From: Gaiellasilicea sp963765705 | GTDB lineage: Bacteria > Actinomycetota > Thermoleophilia > Gaiellales > Gaiellaceae | NCBI GenBank assembly: GCA_963765705.1 | Contig: CAVXXJ010000011.1 | Location: 310,001 to 374,000 of the forward strand | Length of the DNA stretch: 64,000 nt | Direction of reading: 5' to 3' | In this document: positions 27,910 to 35,938 of the stretch, piece by piece | Layout: each line of letters starts with the position of its first letter | How positions within the stretch are numbered: position 1 is the first letter of the stretch | Position numbers and translations under genes: made by a program | The notes under the pieces: generated by a model | What the model saw: the letters and a program-made list of their open reading frames with translations, nothing else | What the model was told of the DNA's origin: nothing | Database searches by the model: none

Positions 27910-28491
27910 CTAGAGCTCGCCGGGCGGCGCGACGCGGAAGAAGAACGGCCCCATGCCGGCGTGGTTGATCGCCGACATCAGCGCCAGATGCTCCTCGAGC
28001 ATCTTCGCGTTCTCGAGATTGCCGACGTAGACCGGTTCGAAGCCGGCATCGCGGCTCAGCTGTTCGGTCACCTCCCGCGCCTCGTCGTCGGCCGCGTAGA
28101 GGTTCGTCGGCCGTGCTCGCTGCTCGTCGATGTGCTCGTAGATGTTCGCGAAGTTGAGGTTGAACGCCTTTGCAGTCGGGCCGCCGACGATCGACTTCAC
28201 CTTGTGGGCGAGGGACGGAAAGGACTCGCTGCGGCCGACCCAGGCGTTCGGCATCGATTCGTCGCGCCCGCCCCAGGCGTTCGTCGCGTCGATCGTCGGC
28301 TTGCCCTCGATCCCGGTCACCTTCGCGAGTGCGCCGGCGATCGCGGCGGCGGGAACGGCGATCACGAGCACCTCGGCGTCCGATGCGTCGCCGCCCTCGG
28401 TCCCGAGCGTGGTCAGCTCGTGCCCGGCGCGGCCCCAGCGCTCCGCCAGGCCGCCGCCGACGTGCCCCCTGCCGATGACGGCGATCTTCAT
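27910..28491 (-). CDS. NADP/F420-type reductase (pfam03807 fold)
   Basis: This 193-residue Rossmann protein begins MKIAVIGRGHVGGGLAERWG and continues with AEVLVIAVPAAAIAGALAKV, PTIDATNAWG and AFNLNFANIYEHID. That is the outline of F420-dependent NADP reductases and related coenzyme reductases. It ends with a helix containing MSAINHAGMGPFFFRV. Thermoleophilia and other Actinobacteria use F420, but I cannot tell F420 from another acceptor here. The ATG overlaps the end of the histidine kinase gene (ATGA), so the two form an operon on the minus strand. Confidence 0.8.
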   Translation of the reverse strand: MKIAVIGRGHVGGGLAERWGRAGHELTTLGTEGGDASDAEVLVIAVPAAAIAGALAKVTGIEGKPTIDATNAWGGRDESMPNAWVGRSESFPSLAHKVKSIVGGPTAKAFNLNFANIYEHIDEQRARPTNLYAADDEAREVTEQLSRDAGFEPVYVGNLENAKMLEEHLALMSAINHAGMGPFFFRVAPPGEL

Positions 28492-29546
28492 GCGCGTTCG
28501 CCGAGCGGGATCTCGGCGTGGACTCGCGTGCCGGCGCCCGGGGCGCTGTCGACATTGAGGGTGCCGTCCACGGCGGCCAGGCGGTCGGCAAGCCCGCGCA
28601 GGCCGGTGCCGGCGGAGGCGTCCGCGCCGCCGACGCCGTCGTCCTCGATCTCGACGAACAGGTTGTCGCGGCCCCCGACGACGCGCACGGTTGCCTTCGA
28701 GGCCTGTGCGTACTTCGCGACGTTCGTGAGAGCCTCGGAGACGACGAAGTACGCCGTTGCCTCGACGGGCTCGGGATAGCGCTCGGCCGGAAGCGTGAGC
28801 TCGACGGGTAGCGGCGCGCGCTCGGCCACGAGTCGCAGCGCGGCAGGCAGCCCGCGTTTCGTCAGCGCGACCGGGTGGATGCCGCGAGCGAGCTCACGGA
28901 GGTCATGGAGCGCACCGGCGAGCTCGTCGATCACGCCGTCGAGCAACTGCTGCAGCTCGGCGTCTTCTCCGGCCTTCGTGCGGGCGGCGCGGAGCGAGAG
29001 CAGAAGCGCGACCAGCCGCTGCTGCGCGCCGTCGTGGAGGTTGCGCTCGAGCCGCCGGCGCGCGTCGTCCGCCGCAGCGACGATCCGGCTGCGCGAGGTG
29101 CGCACCTCCTCCTCGTGCCGCTTGCGCTCGGTGATGTCGGTCCCGCAGATCAGGTAGATGGGGCCGCTCTCGATCATCGGCAAGGGTGTGCACGACCAGG
29201 CGACGTGGATCACGTCACCGTCCTTCGTCAACCAGTTCCCGTCGTACTCGACGACCGCACCGTCCGCAATCGTCTTCCCGATCGTTTCGCGCGCAGCCTC
29301 GGCGTCCGCCGCGGGCACGTACCGCTCCCAGAAGAGATCGCCGCCGATCTCGCTGGGGTCGTAGCCGAGCGTCTGCTCGAAAGCGATGTTCGCTCCGAAC
29401 GGGCGGACGCGGCCGTCGGCGCCCACGACGCAGAGGAGGCTCGGCGCATGGTTCGCGATCGCATTCAGCAGCTCGCGTTCGCGCTCGAGCTCGACGGTGC
29501 GGGCGCGCAGCTCCGCGGCGCCGGGTTTCTTCGGACGGGTGGCCAC
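28488..29546 (-). CDS. PAS-domain histidine kinase (NarL/HisKA_3 type)
   Basis: The 352-residue cytoplasmic sensor kinase has a PAS domain (LLNAIANHAPSLLCVVGADG, GYDPSEIGGDLFWERYVPAA, then PIYLICGTDITERKRHEEEV). It is followed by the HisKA_3 dimerisation helix with the phospho-acceptor in RRRLERNLHDGAQQRLVALL, and the HATPase block ALTNVAKYAQASKATV and DDGVGG..AGTGLRGLADRL. GTG 29546 gives the start VATRPKKPGAAEL and avoids overlap with the exporter gene; an upstream GTG at 29621 would overlap it by 59 bases. No cognate LuxR-type regulator is adjacent. It is coupled to the following reductase. Confidence 0.88.
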   Translation of the reverse strand: MATRPKKPGAAELRARTVELERERELLNAIANHAPSLLCVVGADGRVRPFGANIAFEQTLGYDPSEIGGDLFWERYVPAADAEAARETIGKTIADGAVVEYDGNWLTKDGDVIHVAWSCTPLPMIESGPIYLICGTDITERKRHEEEVRTSRSRIVAAADDARRRLERNLHDGAQQRLVALLLSLRAARTKAGEDAELQQLLDGVIDELAGALHDLRELARGIHPVALTKRGLPAALRLVAERAPLPVELTLPAERYPEPVEATAYFVVSEALTNVAKYAQASKATVRVVGGRDNLFVEIEDDGVGGADASAGTGLRGLADRLAAVDGTLNVDSAPGAGTRVHAEIPLGERA

Positions 29547-29562
29547 GCGCCAATCGTACGCT

Positions 29563-30171
29563 TCAGCGCTCGGCCGCCAAGCGAACGCCGAAAGCGACGA
29601 GCAGCGTCCCGGTGAGAGCATCGAGCGACCGGCGGATCCGCGGGCGCCGGAGCAGGTCGCCGGCGCGGGCCACGGCGAGCGAGTACGCAGAGAGCCAGAA
29701 GAGCGTCAGCGAGCAGAAGAGCAGTCCGAGCGCGAGCAGGCTCCAGAAGGAGCTGCCGAACTGCGGCAGCAGGCTCGTGAAGAAGACCGCCATCTTCGGA
29801 TTGCCGAGGTTGCTGAGGAAACCCTGGCGGAACGCGCGCGGAGGCGCGAGCGGCGAGCTCGTGATCAGACCGACGGCGTGGGCGGCTGGGCGGATCGCGT
29901 GCCGGAGTGCGTTCAGCCCGAGATAGACGAGATACGCAGCGCCGGCGAGCTTGAGCGCGACGAAGACGGGCTCGGACGCGACGAGCAGCGCCGCGAGCCC
30001 GATGCTCGTCGCGACGGTCCAGCACGCCTGTCCAGCAGAGACGCCGAGCGCCGTCGCCGCGCCGCCGCTCCGGCCGGCGAGCAGGGAGTTCCGGATCGTC
30101 AGCGCCGTGTCCTGGCCCGGCGTGACGATGACCAGGATCGCGATCCCGAGAAAGGCTGCGAGCTCCCCCAC
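29563..30171 (-). CDS. LysE/RhtB-family exporter
   Basis: This 202-residue membrane protein has six hydrophobic segments and the family features: ILVIVTPGQDTALTIRNSLL near the start, the Gly-rich ALGVSAGQACWTVATSIGLA, AAYLVYLGLNALRHAI, and GFLSNLGNPKMAVFFTSLLP. LysE/RhtB proteins export amino acids such as lysine, threonine or homoserine lactone; the substrate is not determined. It starts with GTG at 30171 and is separated by nine bases from the peroxidase stop, so it is likely co-transcribed from that gene. Confidence 0.88.
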   Translation of the reverse strand: MGELAAFLGIAILVIVTPGQDTALTIRNSLLAGRSGGAATALGVSAGQACWTVATSIGLAALLVASEPVFVALKLAGAAYLVYLGLNALRHAIRPAAHAVGLITSSPLAPPRAFRQGFLSNLGNPKMAVFFTSLLPQFGSSFWSLLALGLLFCSLTLFWLSAYSLAVARAGDLLRRPRIRRSLDALTGTLLVAFGVRLAAER

Positions 30172-30180
30172 AGGAGGAGC

Positions 30181-31957
30181 CTAACCAGCCGTGCCCGACC
30201 CTCCAGTGCGCGTCCACGGCGCGAAGGCGTTGTCGACCCCTCGTAGCGCGGGCTCGAGCTCCGGATAGTGGCGCTTCAGGACGTCGATCATCGTCGTCTC
30301 GTCGATCCAGTCGAGGCCGGCCTGGGTGTAGGTCTCCGCGTTGTAGTCGCTCGTGAAGAAGCGGTCGCTCTTCAGCCGGCGCGAGGCCATCAGGATGAAG
30401 ACGCGGAACGCGGTGTCGCTGAAGCCGAAGCCCTTCGGCAGCGGCTCGGCGTAGAGGCCGACCATCAGGTCGACGCGCTCGACGTCTCCGTAGACCCGCT
30501 TCAGCTCCTTCGCCCACTCCGGGTTGTCGGTCAGCTCCTCGAACGTGGCAGCCGGCTTCAAGTGGAAGAGACGGCGAAACTCGTTGTAGCGCGGCACTCC
30601 GCGCTCGCGGATGCGGAGCACGTCGGTGAGCGGCGAGGTCGACGACGGTTCCGTCGGGCCGCTTGAACTCCTGCAGGAAGCGCGGGTAGTTGTGGAGCGT
30701 GATCGCGCCCGGATGAGCGACGCCGAGCGAGTAGAACGAGTTGACGAAGCCGACCTCGTCCAGCCGGTCGCGCGTGTCGAGCGCTCCGAGCTCGCGGAAC
30801 GTCCGCTCCTGGAGCACCTCGTCGGTGTCGATCGACCTGAACGTGAAGTCGTCGGGCAGCAGCGGGTGCATCCGGTAGACGGCGACGAACTCCTCGGTCA
30901 GCGAGTAGGGAATGCCGTGATGGTCGGTGGGCGAGCCGGGGATGCCGCCGAGGACTTCGTTCTTGCTCCGCTTGCCCAGGCGCTTGCCGAGGATGCCGTA
31001 CCAGTTGGCCCGCATCGCGTACTTGGTCGTCGGATGCGCAATGATCGCCGGCGTCCATTCGACGGTGTGGATCTTCGCCATCAGGGCGGCGTTGATCAGG
31101 CGCGCGCGCTCGTAGAGCTCGTCGTCGGTCCAGCGCGGGTACTCGGACTTCAGGCGGTCGCAGATCGAGTTGTGCTCGTGCGTGAAGATCGTGTGCAGCA
31201 GCGCCAGGCCGAGCCAGAAGTTGCCGGCGACGCCGGTCAGGTCGACGACTTTCTCGAGGTCGCGCGGCAGCTGGCCGTCGGGGTCGAGCCGGAGCTTGCC
31301 GCCTTCCTTCGAGCGCAGCGCCTCCGAGAAAGCGGGGTCGCTGCCGTAGATCTGCGACCCGTCCCACCAGTGCGAGTCGGCCGTGACGTACGTCGGCGCC
31401 CCGCCCTTCCCATCCGGCGCGGGATCGCTACGCGTCCGCTCGATCCGCATCGGCCGGTCGGGCCAGGTGTCGTCGTCGGCCAGCTCGAGCTCGAAGGGCT
31501 CCTCCGGGACGTTCTTGCCGTGGCTGAACCAGTCGTGGACCTCGAACTGCAGCCAGGCTCCGGCGAGGACGTTGACGATCGTGGCCGGCTTGAACTCGTC
31601 GCGTGTCAGTAGCTCGCGGCTGACGATCCTCGGGTTGGGCTCGAGCAGCTGCGGCAGCGGCTCCGGATACGTGCCCTCGACTGGAACGTTGCGGCCGAAG
31701 CGGGCGCCGATCATCCCCATCGCAGGCTGCTCCAGGTCGGTGTAGCTGCCGTCGAAGGTGCGGCTGCTGTGCGGGCCGCCGTTCGGCGGCGCCTTGACCC
31801 CGCCGACACCGGTGTCGTGGAGGTTCTTCTTCCGCAACTGCGTGCGCAGGCCGACGAGCGTGAGGACGCCGAGCGGGCGAGGCAGCTTGTCCCAGCCGAA
31901 GCGCCGGTCGAGCGCACCCGCCGTCGAGATGAGCAGCTTCGAGAGCCCGAGGGCCAT
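30181..31957 (-). CDS. Animal-type haem peroxidase / COX-like dioxygenase, frameshifted
   Basis: The protein of about 590 residues belongs to the animal-haem-peroxidase superfamily. The distal region LLHTIFTHEHNSICDRL is followed by WTPAIIAHPTTKYAMRANWY, and then by EEFVAVYRMHPLLPDDFTFR, which lines up with the proximal-His and catalytic-Tyr segment of prostaglandin synthases and alpha-dioxygenases (LYHWHPLMPD). The C-terminal part (VPRYNEFRRLFHLKPAATFE) sits in another frame; one indel near 30625-30650 restores it. A strong AAGGAGG precedes ATG 31957. A 14-base palindrome lies just upstream. Oxygenation of fatty acids is inferred from the family; no partner lipid gene is nearby. Confidence 0.87.
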
Positions 31958-31972
31958 GCCGTCCTCCTTCCA

Positions 31973-31986
31973 CTGTCGTTCGACAG
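31973..31986. promoter_or_regulatory. Palindromic operator candidate before the haem peroxidase
   Basis: CTGTCG (31973-31978), TT, CGACAG (31981-31986) is a perfect six-base inverted repeat. It lies five bases upstream of the AAGGAGG (31962-31968) that serves the peroxidase ATG. That position suits repression or start-site overlap. No regulator gene is adjacent. Confidence 0.45.
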
Positions 31987-32029
31987 CGCATCAGCCTCGC
32001 CGCAGGCGTCCCGGGATGGGAAGTGGCTG

Positions 32030-32049
32030 GGGCGATGAAAGCATCGCCC
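32030..32049. terminator. Hairpin downstream of the AAA ATPase gene
   Basis: GGGCGATG (32030-32037), loop AAAG, CATCGCCC (32042-32049) is a perfect eight-bp stem. It starts 22 bases after the minus-strand ATPase stop. It lacks a T tract, so a terminator role is likely but not certain. Confidence 0.55.
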
Positions 32050-32071
32050 GGCAGCGGAAGTCAACCGGGGA

Positions 32072-33073
32072 TCAGCCGAGCCAGCGTCGCCGCTTCGGGC
32101 GCAGCCCGTCGCCCTCGCCGAGCGACCGCGCCGCCTCGACGAGATCGTCGGCCTCCAGCGTCGTCACCTCGGCCCGATCGAGCTCCTCGAGCGCCCTGCC
32201 CTCGACGCGGGCCAGCCGGAGCGCCTGGCGGTTCAGGGCCTGCTCGAAGATCGTGCGGGCGTACCGCGCGTTCCCGAACCCCTCGCCGCGCTCGGCGCCG
32301 GCAAAGATCCGCTCCAGGGCGTCGTCGGCTCCCGCGCCGAGCTCGTACTCGTGCTCGGCAGCGAGCCGCCTCGTGATCTCGAGCAGGTCGTCGGTCGAGT
32401 AATCGGGGAACGAGAGCTCGCGCGCGAACCGCGAGCGCAAGCCGGGGTTCGAGTTCAGGAAGGCGCGCATCAGCCGTGGGTAGCCGGCCACGATCACGAC
32501 GAGGCGGTGGCGGTAGTCCTCCATCCGCTTCAGCAGTGTCTCGACGGCCTCGGCGCCGAAGTCGAGCCGTCCGTCGCCGCCCCCGGGGGTGAGCGCGTAC
32601 GCCTCGTCGATGAAGAGCACGCCGTCGAGGGCGCGCCGGATCGCCCGGTCGGTCTTGATCGCCGTCTGGCCGATGTACTGGCCCACGAGCGACGCCCGGT
32701 CGACCTCGACCAGATGCCCCTTCTCGAGCAGGCCCATGGCGCCGTACATCTCGGCGAGCAGGCGTGCGACCGTCGTCTTGCCCGTGCCGGGATTGCCGAG
32801 GAAGACGAGGTGCTGGCTCGTCGCCACCTCCGGCAGCTCGTGCTCCTTCCGCCGCGCCTGCACCTGCAGGAACGCGACGAGGGAGTGCACCTGCTCCTTG
32901 ACCGTCTCCAGGCCGACGAGGCCGTCGAGCTCCGCCTGCAGCTCGGCCATAGGCCGCGGCGGGTCGGCGCGCGGCCCGAGCAGGTTCTCGAGCTCCGGCC
33001 CGGCTGTACGCCGCAGCTGGTCGCCGATCTGACGCGCGGCGTCGCGAAGGTTCTCGATCGGATTCGGAGGCAC
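32072..33073 (-). CDS. AAA+ ATPase of the CbxX/CfqX (EccA-like) family
   Basis: The 333-residue AAA+ protein has Walker A (VFLGNPGTGKTTVARLLAEM), Walker B (GVLFIDEAYALTPGG), sensor-type VIVAGYPRLMRAFLNSNPGL and an arginine-finger SRF motif in LRSRFARELSFPDYSTD. A short helical N-terminus precedes it. CbxX/CfqX-like ATPases act as rubisco activases in autotrophs and as EccA in type VII secretion; here neither rubisco nor ESX genes are nearby, so the client is unknown. GTG start at 33073. It sits 19 bases after the YceH gene and is probably in the same transcript. Confidence 0.88.
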   Translation of the reverse strand: MPPNPIENLRDAARQIGDQLRRTAGPELENLLGPRADPPRPMAELQAELDGLVGLETVKEQVHSLVAFLQVQARRKEHELPEVATSQHLVFLGNPGTGKTTVARLLAEMYGAMGLLEKGHLVEVDRASLVGQYIGQTAIKTDRAIRRALDGVLFIDEAYALTPGGGDGRLDFGAEAVETLLKRMEDYRHRLVVIVAGYPRLMRAFLNSNPGLRSRFARELSFPDYSTDDLLEITRRLAAEHEYELGAGADDALERIFAGAERGEGFGNARYARTIFEQALNRQALRLARVEGRALEELDRAEVTTLEADDLVEAARSLGEGDGLRPKRRRWLG

Positions 33074-33092
33074 GAGCGGGGCCTACCCGCAA

Positions 33093-33722
33093 TCAGCGTT
33101 CCTCTAGCGCACGCTGCAGCTCTGCGACCTGCTGCTCGAGGCGGGCGACGCGCTCCGCGAGAGGAGTTTGTGTTGAATCAACACTTTCGACGATCGTCGA
33201 ACGCTCCGTCTCGGTCCCGGTCGCGGACGCCCCACCGTCGCCTCCTCCGAGCAGCTGCTGCCAGCGGTCCTGGCTCTGGCCCGGCCGGCGCGGCATCTTC
33301 TCCACCAGATCGTGCTCGGCGAGCAGGTCGAGCGCGCGCTGGACGTCCTCGAGCGTGCCAAAGGGATAGAGCCGCTCGACGCGGCTCTTCAGCTCTCCGG
33401 GCGTCTGCGGGCCGCGAAGCATCAGCACCCCGAGCAGCGCGATCTGGGACGGGACGCGACCGAGCGCCTCGTCGAGCAGGTGCCGGTACTTGGCGACGCG
33501 GCCGCCCGGCCCGCTGGCGAGCCGCACCCAGCCGCGCCGCGAGAGCTTCTCGATCGCCGCGCGGATCGCCGCCTCGTCGTAGTCGACGACCGGATCGCGG
33601 TTCGTCGCCTGGTTGCAGGCGAGCCGCAGCGCGTTCAGCGAGAGCGGGTACTGGTCGGGCGTCGTCCGCTGCTTCTCGATCAGGCAGCCGAGCACCCGGA
33701 TCTCGACGGCGTCTGCGTCCAC
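33093..33722 (-). CDS. YceH/DUF480 winged-helix protein with in-frame palindromic insert
   Basis: The 209-residue protein begins with the DUF480 core of two winged-helix units: VEIRVLGCLIEKQRTTPDQY, PLSLNALRLACNQATNRDPV, IALLGVLMLRGPQTPGELKS and RVERLYPFGTLEDVQRALDL. The end is a coiled coil (ERVARLEQQVAELQRALEER). Between them lies a linker that includes RSTIVESVDSTQ (encoded by 33168-33204). This 12-residue stretch is not typical of the family. It recurs as RSTNVESVVSTQ in an unrelated kinase at 59961-59997, in the same reading phase, with DNA that forms two palindromes. The function of YceH is unknown. Start ATG 33722. Confidence 0.85.
   Translation of the reverse strand: MDADAVEIRVLGCLIEKQRTTPDQYPLSLNALRLACNQATNRDPVVDYDEAAIRAAIEKLSRRGWVRLASGPGGRVAKYRHLLDEALGRVPSQIALLGVLMLRGPQTPGELKSRVERLYPFGTLEDVQRALDLLAEHDLVEKMPRRPGQSQDRWQQLLGGGDGGASATGTETERSTIVESVDSTQTPLAERVARLEQQVAELQRALEER
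33168..33204 (-). repeat. Intragenic double-palindrome element, copy A
   Basis: Two adjacent hairpins form the element: GTGTTG-AAT-CAACAC (33170-33184), then TTCGACG-AT-CGTCGAA (33187-33202). It shares 35 of 37 bases with 59961-59997, and the two differences fall in the loops, so both stems are unchanged. It lies in frame inside the YceH gene. It is markedly less GC-rich than its surroundings. Confidence 0.8.
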
Positions 33723-33742
33723 GCGGGGACGTTAGCGCGAGG

Positions 33743-34327
33743 TCAGCCTGCGAGGTACTCGCACAGGCTGTCGCGGTAGACGCCGTTCGTGAAGAAAGGA
33801 TCGTCGATCCGGCCGACGCGCACGCCGTCGACGAAGAAGCTCGTGTGGCTCCGGCGCTCGTGGCCCGCGTACTTGAAGACCGGCGGCCCGCCCCGCGCGG
33901 TCGCCGTGTAGCTGTAGGAGTTGTGGTCGGTGGCCGTGAAGTAGCCGGTCGGCTGCCCGAGCGCGTCGTAGGTGAAGTGGAAGTCGAAGTCCCGGCGCAT
34001 CAGCTGGTCCTCGCTGTGCAGGTCGACGCTGCGGCCGTTGGCGGGGTTGGAGATCGTCTCGCGCGTCGAGGTGAAGTGCCAACCCGCGACCTGGTAGACC
34101 TCCGCGCCCGGCTCGTCGGTGCCCAGGCCGTCCGGCAGATTTCGGTACTGGAGCTTCTGCCAGTGCTCCTGGGTGCCGACGAAGCGGATCGGGAACTCGC
34201 AGATCCCGGGCACGAGGTCGTCGTACGAGAACTCCGCCGTGTGGAAGACGATCTCGCTGCCACCCGCGGCTGCGGCCGCCGGCGAGACGAGCAACGTGAG
34301 CACCAGGAGCGCGAGCACTCGTCGCAT
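33743..34327 (-). CDS. Secreted protein of unknown function
   Basis: The 194-residue exported protein has a signal peptide (MRRVLALLVLTLLVSPAAAA). The mature part is beta-rich with many aromatic residues (EIVFHTAEFSYDDLVPGICE, YQVAGWHFTSTRETISNPAN, YTATARGGPPVFKYAGHE) and two cysteines, one near each end (residues about 43 and 190), which could form a disulfide. I do not recognise a family. It resembles many small secreted actinobacterial proteins with a lipocalin-like barrel. It ends 20 bases downstream of the MFS gene region and may be co-transcribed with it. Confidence 0.72.
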   Translation of the reverse strand: MRRVLALLVLTLLVSPAAAAAGGSEIVFHTAEFSYDDLVPGICEFPIRFVGTQEHWQKLQYRNLPDGLGTDEPGAEVYQVAGWHFTSTRETISNPANGRSVDLHSEDQLMRRDFDFHFTYDALGQPTGYFTATDHNSYSYTATARGGPPVFKYAGHERRSHTSFFVDGVRVGRIDDPFFTNGVYRDSLCEYLAG

Positions 34328-34338
34328 TTGGCGCGATG

Positions 34339-35760
34339 CTACGCCGTGGGCGGCGTGCGGGCAAGGGGCTCGAAACCCCTGCGGAGCGGGTGTGTTCCGA
34401 TCGAGACGGCGATGCCGGAAGCGATGAGCGCGGTGACCGCGCTGATCACGAAGGCCGTCGTGAACGCGGACTCGGCCGGAATCGAGGTCGAGCCGATCGT
34501 GTGCGCGGTCAGGAGTGCCGCGCCGACCTGGCCGCCGATCACCGCGCCGATCATGCGGACGACAGTGTTCATCCCACCCGCGACGCCCATCTCGAGCGCG
34601 TCGACGTTGTCGGCGATCAGCGCCGCCATCGACGCGAAGGCGGAACCGACGCCGAGCCCGAGCAGCCCGCTGGCCACGAGCACGTGCCAGGGCTCGTCGT
34701 GGGCGGTGGCGAACAGCAGCGCCGCGAAGCTGACCACGAGCATGCCGCCGGCGAGCGCCCACTTGGAGCCGAAGCGGTGTCCGATCATGCCGGCGACCGG
34801 CCCGGAGAAGAGCATCGCCACCGAGCTGGGCAGCAGGTAGAGACCCGCCTTCGTGGCGCTCGCGCCGAAGCCGTAGCCGCGGACTGCGTCGGTCTCGACG
34901 AACGCCGGTAGCAGCACGAAGCAGCTGAAGAGCGCGAAACCGGAGATGAGCGTGGCGACGTTCGTGAGCAGGATCGGCCGGTGCATCAGCATGCGGAGAT
35001 CGACCATCGGCGAGCTCGAGCGCGACTCGACCACGCCCCAGAGGACGAGGAAGGCCGCGCCGAGGGTGAGGACTCCGAACAGCAGCGGCGACGTCCAGCC
35101 CCAGTGCTCGCCCTCGGTGAGGGCCACCATCAGCGACAGCAGCGCGCCCGAGAGCAGCACTCCGCCGGGCACGTCGATCTTCGAGGGCGAGCGGATCGGG
35201 GACTCCGGGACGTAGCGGTCGATGAGCACGAGCGAGAGCGCCACCGGGATCGAGCCGAGCAGGAAGAGCAGCCGCCACGAGAAGTTGTCGACGATCAGGC
35301 CTGAGAGCACGATCCCGAAGCCGCCGCCGATGCCCCAGACCGCGGAGAGGAGGCCGATTCCGACCTTGATCTTCTCGGTCGGGAACTCGTCGCGGATGAT
35401 CGCGAAGCTGAGCGGGAAGAGTGCGCCGCCGGCTCCCGAGATGACGCGGAAGGCGATCAGCGACCAGAGGTTCCACGCGAACGCCGCCGCCAGGCAGCCG
35501 GCGAGGAAGAGCGAGAGGCTGACGAGCAGCATCCGCTCCTTGCCGAACTGATCCCCGAGCCGGCCGAGAATCGGCGTCGTCACTGCGGCGGAGACGAGGA
35601 AGCCCGTGAGGATCCAGGTCGTCCAGGCGGTGCTCGAGCCGAACTCTTCCTGGAACGTCCGCAGCGCCGGGAAGACCATCGTCTGCTGGAGCGAGAACGC
35701 AGCCCCGGCGAGCGTCAGGATCGCGAGCGTGACGTTGTAGTGCTGCCGCCCCGGATCCAC
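34339..35760 (-). CDS. MFS drug transporter, DHA2 family
   Basis: The 473-residue membrane protein has about 14 hydrophobic helices. The MFS motif A appears after helix 2 in ILGRLGDQFGKERMLLVSLS, and motif C-like GLLSAVWGIGGGFGIVLSGL in helix 5, as in EmrB/QacA drug:H+ antiporters. ATG 35760 begins MDPGRQHYNVTLAILTLAGA. It diverges from the M6 protease at 35939; the 178-base gap contains a perfect inverted repeat at 35837-35853. The substrate is unknown. It also ends 12 bases from the secreted-protein start at 34327. Confidence 0.88.
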   Translation of the reverse strand: MDPGRQHYNVTLAILTLAGAAFSLQQTMVFPALRTFQEEFGSSTAWTTWILTGFLVSAAVTTPILGRLGDQFGKERMLLVSLSLFLAGCLAAAFAWNLWSLIAFRVISGAGGALFPLSFAIIRDEFPTEKIKVGIGLLSAVWGIGGGFGIVLSGLIVDNFSWRLLFLLGSIPVALSLVLIDRYVPESPIRSPSKIDVPGGVLLSGALLSLMVALTEGEHWGWTSPLLFGVLTLGAAFLVLWGVVESRSSSPMVDLRMLMHRPILLTNVATLISGFALFSCFVLLPAFVETDAVRGYGFGASATKAGLYLLPSSVAMLFSGPVAGMIGHRFGSKWALAGGMLVVSFAALLFATAHDEPWHVLVASGLLGLGVGSAFASMAALIADNVDALEMGVAGGMNTVVRMIGAVIGGQVGAALLTAHTIGSTSIPAESAFTTAFVISAVTALIASGIAVSIGTHPLRRGFEPLARTPPTA

Positions 35761-35836
35761 GAGGTCACGCTAGCGGCAGCGCCGGTGTCCGCGTGGCTGG
35801 ATGCGCTTCCACGTCTCGCAACGAGACATCGTGACT

Positions 35837-35853
35837 GAACCTATGTTAGGTTC
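35837..35853. promoter_or_regulatory. Perfect inverted repeat between MFS and M6 protease genes
   Basis: GAACCTA (35837-35843), TGT, TAGGTTC (35847-35853) forms a 17-base palindrome in the intergenic region. It lies 77 bases from the MFS start and 86 from the protease start. A dimeric TetR/MarR-like regulator would fit such a site; none is encoded in the window next to it. A TATGTT within it could serve as a -10 box. Confidence 0.55.
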
Positions 35854-35938
35854 GCGGCCGACTCCCGCCCGCAAGGGGACGGCGGGGGAACCATCTCGGA
35901 CTTCGGCGTCGTCCGCACGCCGGGAAAGGAAGGCGCCG

